Below are positions 35,482 through 45,347 of a stretch of DNA of 60,303 bases, one piece after another. The notes under the pieces were generated by a model, which saw only the letters and a list, made by a program, of their open reading frames with translations, was not told the origin of the DNA and searched no databases. The DNA lies in assembly GCA_014238945.1 (NCBI GenBank), contig JABAAB010000085.1, positions 1-60,303 of the forward strand. The letters run 5' to 3'. Position numbers and translations under genes: made by a program. The first letter of the stretch is position 1, and every line of letters starts with the position of its first letter. Origin of the DNA: Lysobacterales bacterium (lineage in GTDB: Bacteria; Pseudomonadota; Gammaproteobacteria; Xanthomonadales; SZUA-36).

Positions 35482-36432
35482 ATGCGAGCCATCATCATAG
35501 CCGAACATTCAGAGTGCCAACTGTCCCCGTTGACAGCCCGCACCCCCTATCCACTGTTACCGCTGGCAGGAAAACCGATCCTGATGCATGCCCTGGAGGT
35601 GCTGCACCGCAGTTCAATCAGGGAGGTTGATGTGGTGTCCCCGGAACTACACCAGCAACTCGAAACTGAAATTGATACCGGCCCATTCATGGGCATGACA
35701 GTACGCTTTGTACACGCCATGCCGGATCTCAAAAACGCGTCACAACACAGCCTGATTGTTGGTCTGAGCGATATTGTTGATACTGACTGGAACGACATCC
35801 TCGATGATCTGGGTGATCTTGACGTACATGCATTGATACCCATAAAGATGACCATGCACGCGATTCCCGTGGCCATGCTGGTTCCGCCGCATTTTGGTCG
35901 ATCATCTTTGAATTGGACACGACCGGGACTGAAATACAGTTATGGTAACTTTGACGACAAAATATCATGCGACTGGAGTGAACTTCACCGCACCGAAGCC
36001 ATTCAACTTCCGATCAATCCCCAGTATCTGATCTCGACCGGTAATTTTGAAGATTATTACCAGGCAAATTTTGCACTTTTGAAAGGCAAGTTTAATTATA
36101 TGAAGTCTGCCGGGCGTGAGTACCTGACCGGACACCGATCTGCGCCAAAGGCGCGTGTCAACGAGCGGTCCATCCTTTCAAGACACGGATATTTCGGCTC
36201 CTATTGCCGTATCGACAAGACCGCCAGACTGTATGGCGATGTGATCATCGGCAACAGTGCCATAGTGGACAAGGGGGCGAGGGTATCTGACAGCATCATA
36301 TGCGACAACACGTACATCGGATCCAATATCGACTGCCGAAAAGCCATAGTGAACGGTAACCTGATGGTCAAGGTGGACACGGGTGTATGTATTGAAATCG
36401 ATGACCCCGTATTGTTCGGGGCAATCAATTGA
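35482..36432 (+). CDS. degenerate sugar-nucleotide pyrophosphorylase with left-handed beta-helix end
   Basis: The 316-residue protein resembles sugar-1-phosphate nucleotidyltransferases in frame (MRAIIIAE at the start, SPLTARTPYPLLPLAGKPILMHALE). The key residues are changed: the G-x-G-x-R-L loop is HSECQLSPLT with Arg replaced, and the P-K-P lysine is Tyr (TPYPL). The C-terminus has hexapeptide turns (ARLYGDVIIGNSAIVDKGARVSDS, then IICDNTYIGSNIDC) typical of a trimeric beta-helix. Loss of catalytic residues suggests a pseudoenzyme, perhaps a regulatory or oligomerising subunit. GGAG eight bases upstream supports the ATG. It lies 14 bases after the fusion transferase. Confidence 0.8.
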   Translation: MRAIIIAEHSECQLSPLTARTPYPLLPLAGKPILMHALEVLHRSSIREVDVVSPELHQQLETEIDTGPFMGMTVRFVHAMPDLKNASQHSLIVGLSDIVDTDWNDILDDLGDLDVHALIPIKMTMHAIPVAMLVPPHFGRSSLNWTRPGLKYSYGNFDDKISCDWSELHRTEAIQLPINPQYLISTGNFEDYYQANFALLKGKFNYMKSAGREYLTGHRSAPKARVNERSILSRHGYFGSYCRIDKTARLYGDVIIGNSAIVDKGARVSDSIICDNTYIGSNIDCRKAIVNGNLMVKVDTGVCIEIDDPVLFGAIN

Positions 36433-36584
36433 AAGTTGCCCATCCGGTCGTGGGTCATATTGCCAATTCATGACAAATGACATTCGCTGATTTGTATCAA
36501 ATAGGAGAGAATGCCACCCACGATTAACTACTGAACCGGCTTTCGGGCCCAGATGACAGGAACACGGGCGACACGGATGCCTTT

Positions 36585-38024
36585 ATGAGACGTATATTCA
36601 TTGCCCTGTTATTACTGATATCTGCGCAAGCTCTGTTGGCACAGGAGTTTGACGGACTGACCGAGGCCATCGCCTCGGGAGACTATGGCTCGATCAAGGG
36701 TGTGATGATCTCCCGCCACGGGGAAATTATTTACGAAAATTACTTCAGGGGCCATGGACCGGATGACCTGCATCAAATGCACTCGGTGACCAAAAGTGTT
36801 GGCTCGACACTGATTGGAATTGCCCACCGCCAGGGAAAAATCCGGCTCGACCAGCACCTGAATGAATTTTTCAGCGACTACTATCCAATCGGTGACGGAC
36901 TGTACGCGGGCAAGGAGCAGATCAGCGTTGAACACGTCCTGCAACAACGTCACGGTATCGAGTGGGATGAATGGACATTGCCGTTCACCGATCCGCAAAA
37001 CCCGGTCTACCAGGCCATCACCTCGGGCGACTGGTATCGCTACATCCTGACCCGGCCGATGGATGCCCAACCCGGTGAGAAATTTACCTACAGCACCATT
37101 GGTTCCAGCCTGATGAGCCGCATGATCCGCAAAGTGAGTGGTGAAAGCCCACGAGTCTTTGCAACCAAGCAGTTGTTCGAACCACTGGGAATAACCAATA
37201 TCCACTGGGAGCTTTTCAGTCAAGAGGGCATGGGCCAGGGCGAAACTGACTTTCCCAACCCGGACAACGATGAACCATTGGGGTTTGCTTTATGGCTCAG
37301 ACCTCAGGATATGCTGACTTATGGTGAGCTGTATCTCAATGGCGGGGTACATGAAGGTCGCCGGATCATAGACCAGTCGTGGATTGACGCCTCCTGGACC
37401 AATTTCAGCAACGAGGAAAACACACCCTTGTTTACTGAGCGTGGAGCGGATTCCGGTTATGGCTACCAATGGTGGTCGTTTACGATCATCGATGACTTGG
37501 GACGTGAGTGGCCACTGCGCTATGCTGCCGGTTGGGCCAGGCAACGCATCATCATCATCCCCTGGCTGAATATGGTCATTGTCAGTGTTGCAGATGACTA
37601 TGACTTTACCGGTCCGAGTATAGGTACACTGTTGCAAACCATCATATTGCCGGAGTTGAACCTGACCCTGGACCGTCGTTTTAACGGTGCATGGTACAAC
37701 CCGCTGACCGATGGCCAGGGTCTTACCCTTGAAGTGGTTAACAACGGACAGACCCTGATCGGATTCTGGTACACCTATACCGACGATGGCCAATTGCGCT
37801 GGTTTACAATGGATGGCCCGATCGACAAAAGCGAGGCCAATGTAACCATCATCGAAACCTCCGGTGGCTTATTTCTGCAAGACGACCCGGTGACACGTAC
37901 CGTGTGGGGCAGTGGTCACTTCACCGTGATTGACTGCAATAATGTCAGCTTCGAAATTAACTCCGAGGAAACCAACACCAGTGTGCCACTGAGCCGCCTG
38001 ACCGGAACCTGCGAGGCTCAATAA
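36585..38024 (+). CDS. serine hydrolase (class C beta-lactamase fold) with extra C-terminal domain
   Basis: The 479-residue exported hydrolase has a signal peptide (FIALLLLISAQALLAQ). The catalytic domain (about 25-360) has Ser67-x-x-Lys70 (HSVTK), a YSTIGSS second motif and GYGYQWW near the third position. Such proteins cover penicillin-binding, esterase and peptidase activities; resistance cannot be claimed. Residues about 365-479 are the FNGAWYNPLTDGQGLTLEV domain also found at 6704-7795, with TLIGFWYTYTDDG, VWGSG and a final Cys. The combination is unusual; the added module may bind substrate or a surface. It is a single gene. Confidence 0.88.
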   Translation: MRRIFIALLLLISAQALLAQEFDGLTEAIASGDYGSIKGVMISRHGEIIYENYFRGHGPDDLHQMHSVTKSVGSTLIGIAHRQGKIRLDQHLNEFFSDYYPIGDGLYAGKEQISVEHVLQQRHGIEWDEWTLPFTDPQNPVYQAITSGDWYRYILTRPMDAQPGEKFTYSTIGSSLMSRMIRKVSGESPRVFATKQLFEPLGITNIHWELFSQEGMGQGETDFPNPDNDEPLGFALWLRPQDMLTYGELYLNGGVHEGRRIIDQSWIDASWTNFSNEENTPLFTERGADSGYGYQWWSFTIIDDLGREWPLRYAAGWARQRIIIIPWLNMVIVSVADDYDFTGPSIGTLLQTIILPELNLTLDRRFNGAWYNPLTDGQGLTLEVVNNGQTLIGFWYTYTDDGQLRWFTMDGPIDKSEANVTIIETSGGLFLQDDPVTRTVWGSGHFTVIDCNNVSFEINSEETNTSVPLSRLTGTCEAQ

Positions 38025-38274
38025 GGGAATATTCTCCGAGCATGCGCCATTGAAAAACTTTGCTGAAATGATGCATGGAATTGAGGAATAAGAACCACAA
38101 CCCAGGGTACACCGTAAATAGGGTAGCCACTGGGCTATAATGAGGAGCATGGGGAACCGCAGCAACGTTTATGCAATTGATATTCCTGAGCCATCTCTCA
38201 ATGCGCCGGCTAACAGGCAAAGCAGTGCACTATCAATCGGTCGGCTGAGACCGTAACGCCGGAGTCAGGAACCA

Positions 38275-41200
38275 ATGGCATTTTATCTTCTCACCGCCTC
38301 CTTTCTGTTTCAGCTGGGTGCTGCCTGTTTCGCAGGCATGATCGCCTGGGTCACGATAAGACGTTCCTGGGTCCTCGTGGCAGTAGCTGTGCTGTTAATG
38401 TCATTACGACGTGGGCTGATCTTTTACCAGGCGATCAATGACCAAACAACCATCGATCCGGTTACTGAGTCCGTAGCGTTATTAATTTCGGTGCTGCTTT
38501 TCTCAGGCCTCCTGGCCATTTTTCTGCGCAGACGCGCCGCAATAAAACTGGCGCCAGGTCCCGCAGCAGCAAGCTCGACCATACGTCATATGACCATTCC
38601 CGGCATCACCGCGGGGATCCTGGTTGCCCTGATTGTCGCTGTAACCGCCGTAACTTTCTTCAGTTCTTACAATATAAGTCGTGATGCCTTGTCGTCAACG
38701 ATTGGTGTCCACGTTTCCAGGGACGTGATCGAGAATGAAATGCTGGCCGCCTTCCTGCCACTGGGTATCGGTCTGACCGTTGTGTTTTTGTTGCTTCTTC
38801 CCATCGCTCTGGGCGTGCTTTACCGCGCATATGGCAAGTCACATCAGGCTGTCAGGCAAAGTGAGGAACGCTATCGAGAACTTTTTAACTCCGCACCCAT
38901 TGCTTTCTTCACGGTGGACAGCAAAGGTCATATTGAGCAATGCAATCGCAACAGTTATGAAATGCTGGCATATCCTGACGGTGCATTGACCGGCAAGGCC
39001 CTGATCGAACTTTGTGCAGATGGTCCGGCTGGTAAGGAAAGGGCCAAACAGTTACTTGAAGATCTCATTTCAACTGCATCAAGCGACATTCACGAACTCC
39101 AGATGTTTAGAAAAAATGGCGAACTGCTTTGGGCTGAAATGGAAGCAACCGTGCATCGGGATGATCAGGAAAGGTTTGCAGGCGCCCGCCTGATCATGCA
39201 GGACCGCACCAGCAGCAAGCTGATTGCATTGGAATTGGAAGAATACCGCAATAAGATGGAGACACTGGTCGAAGAACGTACCCGGCAACTGGCATTGGTC
39301 CAGGAAGAAGCTGATGCTGCCAACCGTGAATTACAGACCAAGGAGAAATTGCTCAGGAATGCCGCCAGCCTGGCCAGGCTGGGACACGCGCGCTGGGATG
39401 AAGTCAATTTTCAATATATCAGTGTTTCTAAAGTATACGCGGGCATATTCGGTTATACGGCTAAGGAATTCATGAAGAAGTTTCTGACCTTGGAGCTGGA
39501 CAATGAACTCATACATCCGGAGGACCGGGAAAAAGTTAAACGGTTTTACGAAGACGCCACCTTGTCGAGAGCGGAGCTTACCTACCGGATACTGCGCCGT
39601 GATGGCGAGGTCAGATTTGTCAATGAAGTAGTCGAGGACTTCACCACCAATAACGGTGTGCTGCTCGAATCCCTTGGAACCTTGCAGGATGTCACAGGGA
39701 TCAGGCAGGCGGACCTGGCTCTTAAAGAGAGTGAAGAACGATTTAAGCAGGCTGCCCGGATTGCCAAACTGGGTCATTGGAGCTACGACGAAAAAGAAGA
39801 TAAATTCACCAACGTCTCCGAAGAATTTGCCCGCATTCACGGTTATTCGGTGGATGAGTACCTGGATCTTTTCGGAATCTTCAGCGGCGCGTTAAATTCG
39901 ATCCACGAACAGGACCGCGCCGATGTGAGGGCAGCCTACGAGCAGGAAGACGACGTTGAACTGGACTATCGAATCATCCACAAGGATGGCGGTTCCCGCT
40001 ATGTGCATGAACACTATCGGGGCGTCTATGATGAAACCGGAACCTACATCGGTAGTGAAGGAACCTTGCAGGATATTTCCGAAATCAAGGAGGCCCGGCT
40101 GGCACTAGAAGAGAGTGAATCACAGTTCCGCCAAGCGGCTGAAGTAGCACAGCTTGGGCATTGGGAGTGTGACGAAATCGAGCGCGTGTACACCATTGTT
40201 TCAAAGGAATATGCACAGATTCACGGTTATTCAATCGATGAATTTATGCAAAGGTACCAGGATATTGATGCGGGCATGGAACTGGTGCATCCCGAAGACT
40301 GGGAATTTATGCTCAAAATGTATGCAGATAAAGACGAAGGTGTACTGGATTTTCGCACCACTCATCGCGATGGTACATTCCGTTATGTACGTGAGTATTT
40401 CAAAACCGTCAGGGACAACACCGGCAAGATCATGACCACCAAGGGAACCTTGCAAGATATTACCGAAGTCAAGAAGATAGAATCCCAGCTTCGCAAAGCC
40501 AAGGAGGCCGCCGAGGAGGCCAGTCGCGCAAAAGGTGCATTCCTCGCCAATATGAGTCACGAAATCCGCACTCCCATGAATGCCATTATCGGCCTGACAC
40601 ACCTGCTTCAAAGAGCGGACCCGACACCGAAACAGGCTGAAAAACTGCGAAAAATCGACACTTCGGCAGAGCACCTTCTGGCGATCATCAACGACATCCT
40701 GGACCTGTCCAAAATCGAAGCAGGAAAGCTCATTCTTGAAGAATCGGATTTTCATTTGGATGCGATTTTCGACCACACCAAATCATTGCTTAAAGGACAG
40801 GTTGAAACCAAGGGATTGGTTATGGAAGTCGATAACAGCGAAGTGCCGCACTGGATCAAGGGTGACCAGACCCGTTTACTCCAAGCCCTGCTGAACTATG
40901 CCGGGAACGCGGTCAAGTTCACCCAGCAAGGGAAGATACTATTGAAAACCAGGCTTGTGGCTGATTATGGCGAAGAGATCCTGGTGCGGTTCGAGGTTAG
41001 GGATTCCGGCATAGGAATCGAACCTGAAAAACTGGATGGTCTGTTTGAGGCCTTTGAACAGGCGGACAACACCACCACCAGACGTCACGGTGGCTCCGGT
41101 CTCGGCCTGGCCATTACCCGTCGACTGGCCATGCTGATGGGTGGCGGGACCGGCGTGGAAAGCAAGCCCGGTGAGGGCAGTACATTCTGGTTTACAGCCC

Positions 41201-41658
41201 GTCTTGCTCGCAGCAAAGGTTTTCAGCCATCTTTGACCCCTGTAATCACTGAGGGAAGTGAGCAGGAACTTCAGTCGCGCTACTCCGGAGCACATATATT
41301 GCTGGTCGAGGACAACGCCATTAACCTGGAAGTTGCATCAGCCCTGCTGCAGCAGGTTGGGTTGTCACTGGATACAGCCGAGAATGGTGAGCAGGCTGTG
41401 GAAAAAGTTCGCAAAAACACCTATGACCTTGTCTTGATGGACATCCAGATGCCAATCATGGACGGATTGGAAGCAACTCGCCAAATACGTGAGATGAAGG
41501 CCAAGGCATGCAGCGATAAAGATCTGCCCGTCCTTGCCATGACCGCCAATGTTTTTGCCGAAGACCGCAAGGCCTGTTCAGATGCCGGTATGAATGACTT
41601 TGTGGCCAAGCCCGTGGATCCGAACAACCTGTATGCAGCACTGGTGCAATGGTTGTAG
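38275..41658 (+). CDS. large multi-PAS hybrid sensor kinase
   Basis: The 1127-residue kinase has about four hydrophobic segments in the first 190 residues ([75 protein letters not shown]). Four PAS/PAC units follow, between about residues 195 and 740; three of them read [10 protein letters not shown] or [10 protein letters not shown], suggesting duplication. HisKA has His762 ([12 protein letters not shown]), HATPase has [20 protein letters not shown] and [12 protein letters not shown], and the receiver has acceptor Asp1056 (LVLMDIQMP). There is no HPt. AGGA is five bases before the ATG. No response regulator is adjacent, so it may feed another relay. Confidence 0.93.
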   Translation: MAFYLLTASFLFQLGAACFAGMIAWVTIRRSWVLVAVAVLLMSLRRGLIFYQAINDQTTIDPVTESVALLISVLLFSGLLAIFLRRRAAIKLAPGPAAASSTIRHMTIPGITAGILVALIVAVTAVTFFSSYNISRDALSSTIGVHVSRDVIENEMLAAFLPLGIGLTVVFLLLLPIALGVLYRAYGKSHQAVRQSEERYRELFNSAPIAFFTVDSKGHIEQCNRNSYEMLAYPDGALTGKALIELCADGPAGKERAKQLLEDLISTASSDIHELQMFRKNGELLWAEMEATVHRDDQERFAGARLIMQDRTSSKLIALELEEYRNKMETLVEERTRQLALVQEEADAANRELQTKEKLLRNAASLARLGHARWDEVNFQYISVSKVYAGIFGYTAKEFMKKFLTLELDNELIHPEDREKVKRFYEDATLSRAELTYRILRRDGEVRFVNEVVEDFTTNNGVLLESLGTLQDVTGIRQADLALKESEERFKQAARIAKLGHWSYDEKEDKFTNVSEEFARIHGYSVDEYLDLFGIFSGALNSIHEQDRADVRAAYEQEDDVELDYRIIHKDGGSRYVHEHYRGVYDETGTYIGSEGTLQDISEIKEARLALEESESQFRQAAEVAQLGHWECDEIERVYTIVSKEYAQIHGYSIDEFMQRYQDIDAGMELVHPEDWEFMLKMYADKDEGVLDFRTTHRDGTFRYVREYFKTVRDNTGKIMTTKGTLQDITEVKKIESQLRKAKEAAEEASRAKGAFLANMSHEIRTPMNAIIGLTHLLQRADPTPKQAEKLRKIDTSAEHLLAIINDILDLSKIEAGKLILEESDFHLDAIFDHTKSLLKGQVETKGLVMEVDNSEVPHWIKGDQTRLLQALLNYAGNAVKFTQQGKILLKTRLVADYGEEILVRFEVRDSGIGIEPEKLDGLFEAFEQADNTTTRRHGGSGLGLAITRRLAMLMGGGTGVESKPGEGSTFWFTARLARSKGFQPSLTPVITEGSEQELQSRYSGAHILLVEDNAINLEVASALLQQVGLSLDTAENGEQAVEKVRKNTYDLVLMDIQMPIMDGLEATRQIREMKAKACSDKDLPVLAMTANVFAEDRKACSDAGMNDFVAKPVDPNNLYAALVQWL

Positions 41659-41897
41659 CACCTTATGATGAGGAACTTGAATTCGGACTGCCTTCCTACG
41701 CAAAAGCAAATAGCCCATTGTGCATCGACCGAGCCATAACCGATCCCGAGGTTCAGGGAGCAATTGAGCAAGAAACTGATTGAATCCACCGGTGATGGTT
41801 GTTTCAGACTGGTAGAGAGCCAACGCGGAATGCTGAAGTATTATTGCAACACGATTGCCGGGTTCGTGGACTCCCTGGCTCAAGATGGTGACGATAA

Positions 41898-42584
41898 ATG
41901 CCCTTGAAGAAGTTACTACTCGCCGGACTGATTGCCAGCGTAATCGCCTTGTATTTCACCGGAATCGGTGATCAGTACCTCAGTATCCGCTTTTACCAGG
42001 ACCTCTACGCACAGTCACCTGCAGGTACGGTGACAGTATTTTTCATTATCTTCACGCTCGGCACAGCATTTTCACTTCCCGTCACCGGTGTCTTGTCCGT
42101 CGCCAGTGGCGTCATCTTCGGTCACATGACCGGCTTCCTGGTTGCACTGCTCTCTTCAACACTCGGTGGTACCGTGGCCATGTTCACCACCCGGTATATA
42201 TTTCAGGACCTGATCAGAAAACGATTTGCCGTACAACTCGAGGTCATCAATACGGGGGTTGAGAAAGAAGGACCTTTTTATCTGTTCGGTCTGCGGATGA
42301 TTCCGGTCATCCCGTTCTGGACACTGAACCTTTTGCTCGGAGTGACATCTATGCGGGTTTGGGTTTTCATGCTGGCCACCCTGCTGGGAATGATCCCCGT
42401 GATGCTGATTCTGACCTTTGCCGGCAGCCAGCTTGGCGATATAGAAAGCTTCAGCCTGGAAACCATATTTACCCCGAGACTGATACTGGCACTGATTTTA
42501 ATGGCCAGTTTCCCATTGCTCGCAAGGGGTATTGTGAAACTCACCAGACGATATGCGCTGGAAGACAGGGACCAGGCCCCGTAG
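41898..42584 (+). CDS. TVP38/TMEM64-type (VTT-domain) membrane protein
   Basis: The 228-residue inner-membrane protein has hydrophobic segments throughout. The VTT (DedA-related) core reads FSLPVTGVLSVASGVIFG, GFLVALLSSTLGGTVAMFTTRY and IFQDLIRKRFAVQL, with FGLRMIPVIPFWTLNLLLG. The family is thought to act in membrane lipid movement or homeostasis; a specific role cannot be given. The C-terminus is basic. It is convergent with the sugar dehydrogenase operon. Confidence 0.85.
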   Translation: MPLKKLLLAGLIASVIALYFTGIGDQYLSIRFYQDLYAQSPAGTVTVFFIIFTLGTAFSLPVTGVLSVASGVIFGHMTGFLVALLSSTLGGTVAMFTTRYIFQDLIRKRFAVQLEVINTGVEKEGPFYLFGLRMIPVIPFWTLNLLLGVTSMRVWVFMLATLLGMIPVMLILTFAGSQLGDIESFSLETIFTPRLILALILMASFPLLARGIVKLTRRYALEDRDQAP

Positions 42585-42591
42585 CCTCCCT

Positions 42592-42702
42592 TCAAAACGG
42601 ATTAGCCGGCTGACATGACGTTGGTTTCGGCCAGCCAACTCCCAAGCCAAGACCCAGGCTCAGCTGGCTGACAAATTCACGTCGGTTGAGGCGGCTGGTC
42701 AC
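42592..42702 (-). pseudogene. cut-off Tat signal peptide
   Basis: A GTG four bases after the sugar dehydrogenase stop, with GGAG six bases upstream, opens a 36-codon frame. It contains LNRREFVSQLSLGLGLGVG, a twin-arginine signal (R-R-x-F-V, hydrophobic h-region). The frame stops just after the leader, at 42592. Such a leader belongs to an exported cofactor protein. This is either the remnant of a deleted exported enzyme or a short true peptide; a remnant is more likely. Confidence 0.6.
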
Positions 42703-42705
42703 TAA

Positions 42706-43794
42706 TTACTCCGTTGGTGATACTCTCAAAATTTTGCCCTCAGGGCTATCTGTCAAAAGATAAATATAGCCATCAGGCCCACTCTTGACTTCACGAATTC
42801 GTTCACCCGGTTCAGCAAACAGGGTCTCCTGGGATTCCACATTTCCGCCATCCATCACCAGTCTGCGAACACTTTTTTCAACCAGTGCAGAGACAAACAG
42901 GTCACCGCGCCATTTTGGAAAGATGTCACCCTGGTATTCACAAAACCCAGATGGGGCTATGGACGGAACCCAGTAAACCACCGGTTGCTCCATACCTTCC
43001 GCCTCGGTATAGGGTGAAACATAGGCTCCTGAGTAATCCATTCCATAGGTGATTGCGGGCCAGCCATAGTTCTTTCCGGATGAAATCAAATTTAACTCAT
43101 CACCACCCCGTGGACCGTGTTCATGCAACCACACTGTGCCATTTGCTGAAACCAGCAGACCCTGTGGGTTGCGATGTCCATACGTCCAGATCTCAGGCAA
43201 TGCGTTTTCCCTGCCGAGGAAAGGATTATCTTCGGGAACGCTGCCATCGGTATGGATTCGGACAACCTTGCCGAAATGATTGTCCAGGGTCTGGGCCTTT
43301 TCACGGAAGTTGAATCCTTCGCCCACGGTGACCAACAAGGTATCGTCCGGCATGAACGCCATTCGTGCACCAAAGTGATTTGGGGTGTCCTTGCCGGGCG
43401 AGGCGGTAAAAATAATCTCGATATCCTGCAAACCATTGGCTACCAGTCTGGCGGAAAGCACCTTCAGGGCGTTGTCTCCCCGCGTCCCGGCTGAATACGA
43501 CAGGTAAAGACGGTGACTGGTTTCAAAATCCGGATCCAGCACAATGTCCATTAACCCACCCTGCCCGGCGACATATATTTCAGGCAGATTGGCCACCGGT
43601 TCGGGCTCTGGTTCACCATTGACAACACGTCTCAGGTTACCGGACCGCTCCGTCACCAGTAAATCACCACCGGGCAAGAATGCCATGGCCCAGGGCCAGG
43701 ACAGGCCATCCACTACGGTCTCGATCCTGTATTCTGCCGCAAACCCGGTATTGAACATTAAAAGCAGTGGCCACACCCGGGTCATGACTTTCAT
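42706..43794 (-). CDS. soluble PQQ-dependent sugar dehydrogenase
   Basis: The start at 43794 overlaps the preceding stop as ATGA, which supports translational coupling; 362 residues follow. A signal peptide (MTRVWPLLLMFNTGFAA) exports it. The beta-propeller reads GLSWPWAMAFLPGGDLLVTERSGNLR, GGLMDIVLDPDFE, NHFGARMAFMPD, TYGHRNPQGL and HEHGPRGGDELNL with GKNYGWP. These are the hallmarks of the glucose/sorbosone dehydrogenase family (soluble aldose dehydrogenase type). It oxidises a sugar with PQQ and should pass electrons to a cytochrome; the di-haem cytochrome in the same operon is a natural partner. The substrate is not known. Confidence 0.9.
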   Translation of the reverse strand: MKVMTRVWPLLLMFNTGFAAEYRIETVVDGLSWPWAMAFLPGGDLLVTERSGNLRRVVNGEPEPEPVANLPEIYVAGQGGLMDIVLDPDFETSHRLYLSYSAGTRGDNALKVLSARLVANGLQDIEIIFTASPGKDTPNHFGARMAFMPDDTLLVTVGEGFNFREKAQTLDNHFGKVVRIHTDGSVPEDNPFLGRENALPEIWTYGHRNPQGLLVSANGTVWLHEHGPRGGDELNLISSGKNYGWPAITYGMDYSGAYVSPYTEAEGMEQPVVYWVPSIAPSGFCEYQGDIFPKWRGDLFVSALVEKSVRRLVMDGGNVESQETLFAEPGERIREVKSGPDGYIYLLTDSPEGKILRVSPTE

Positions 43795-44234
43795 TCCTTG
43801 GTCCTCGTTTGAGTCAAGCGGGCAAACAGCCAGCCACCGGTCATGCCACACAAGGCAAACAGCAACATGCCGGCAGGTGTGCGTGCTGCGGCAAACAGGG
43901 TTGCCCCCATCAGGAATTTCAACAGCATCAATGCCGCGGGGGGGGAAGTGAAACCGGCTGCCAGGTACCAGTAGGTCCGTCTGCCACCCACATAACGGCT
44001 GCCCAGTGCAGCAATCACAAAGGCAATCAGGAAGGCAACGGCAATCAGTATCGTCAATGTCGGGGCAAGACCGGCAATGTCATGGAGGGTGGCAGCAAGC
44101 CGGTCAGAAACTGGAACAGCCAGGCCAAAGCCCTGTAGTTCCGAGACGATGACCTGCGTTCCAGCCACGCTGGCCAAAAGAAATGCCGTCACCACGGCAA
44201 TCAGGTAATTCAGTATCGTTTTAAGTATTTTCAT
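43791..44234 (-). CDS. small multi-pass membrane protein
   Basis: The ATG at 44234 gives 147 residues. About four membrane helices are visible (LIAVVTAFLLASVAGTQVIV; LAPTLTILIAVAFLIAFVIA; YWYLAAGFTSPPAALMLLK; GMLLFALCGMTGGWLFARL). It overlaps the YkvI-like gene by 14 bases and the sugar dehydrogenase by four. The family is not recognised. Its place in the operon suggests a membrane accessory for the sugar oxidation or transport system. Confidence 0.65.
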   Translation of the reverse strand: MKILKTILNYLIAVVTAFLLASVAGTQVIVSELQGFGLAVPVSDRLAATLHDIAGLAPTLTILIAVAFLIAFVIAALGSRYVGGRRTYWYLAAGFTSPPAALMLLKFLMGATLFAAARTPAGMLLFALCGMTGGWLFARLTQTRTKE

Positions 44235-45333
44235 TTTTTTCAGACTTGGCAATCCGGTAAAGACCAATGGTTAACAAGGGTACGACATAGACTGCAAGAA
44301 AACCCCAGGCCATGGTCCCATAGCCCTGTGCGATCAGGTTGGTGATACCCCAAATGGACAATACAGCACTGACGATGATCGCGAAAACCGCGAGCAGCGC
44401 ATGCGCGATACCACTGAGACTGTTACCCCGTTTTTCCATCAGGTATGCATCAATGCGTTCGTTGATTCCCTGTAAAAGACCGGCCCCGGTCTCGATAAAG
44501 GTCCCGAACAGCATCACGCTGTACACCACCAGTAACACGCCCATTCCCAGTTTCCCCATCATCCAGTAGACCGGTATGGCTTGTCCAAGGATATCCGGGT
44601 AGGCCGCAAAGAACGCAATCTGGAATAACAACGCCGGGACGATGGCAATGGCTGCGGCAATGACACCCGATTGCATGGCCTCCTCACGTGTTTCAAATCC
44701 TCGTGCAACGTATAACAACAGGGGCACAGCCGCCACGTTATAAGATGCATATTTCAAGCCGCTAAGCCACCACCCATCCAGCACCTGGGCCGAATGGAAC
44801 GAGGCGGCAATCAGTGGCCACTCATATGTAAACACGATAATAAAGAATGTGAAGAAAACCGCGTAGAGGAAGAATGACCAGAAAGTCAGCACCCTGGCGA
44901 TCACGTCACGCCCGTAAAATGTCAGGACACCCACCACCAGCAACATCACCAGTAAGCCGACACCATAAGGCAGACCAAAATTATCCCGCAGGATATTTCC
45001 GGCCGCCGAAGCCAGCACGGCCAGCACCAACAGGAACGAAATAATGATCAATATTTCATACAATATCCAGCCACGGCCCAGTAACTGTTTGAAAAAATTC
45101 CGATAATCGTAAACTGCAAATAAACGTGCAAATTCAAAGGTCAGCGACAGCACCAGGGCCAGTGTTACAAATGCCAGCGCCAGACCGTAAAGACCACCCA
45201 AAAAACCGTAGCTGGTGAAGTATTCAACGATTTCCCTTCCGGTACCATAGCCACCACCCACCATAACCGACTGGAATACCGCACCGGGAACAACGTAAAT
45301 TTTAAATGTACGGGAGTTCAGAAAGTCGAACAT
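44221..45333 (-). CDS. YkvI-like membrane transporter
   Basis: The 370-residue protein has about ten membrane helices and resembles the YkvI/APC-superfamily group: FQSVMVGGGYGTGREIVEYF, LLYVARGFETREEAM and the following hydrophobic repeats. The substrate is unknown. GAGGGG lies nine bases before the ATG. It begins 14 bases after the cytochrome c gene and overlaps the next gene, placing it in the leftward operon. Confidence 0.75.
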   Translation of the reverse strand: MFDFLNSRTFKIYVVPGAVFQSVMVGGGYGTGREIVEYFTSYGFLGGLYGLALAFVTLALVLSLTFEFARLFAVYDYRNFFKQLLGRGWILYEILIIISFLLVLAVLASAAGNILRDNFGLPYGVGLLVMLLVVGVLTFYGRDVIARVLTFWSFFLYAVFFTFFIIVFTYEWPLIAASFHSAQVLDGWWLSGLKYASYNVAAVPLLLYVARGFETREEAMQSGVIAAAIAIVPALLFQIAFFAAYPDILGQAIPVYWMMGKLGMGVLLVVYSVMLFGTFIETGAGLLQGINERIDAYLMEKRGNSLSGIAHALLAVFAIIVSAVLSIWGITNLIAQGYGTMAWGFLAVYVVPLLTIGLYRIAKSEKNENT

Positions 45334-45347
45334 TTTAAGTTTTCCCC

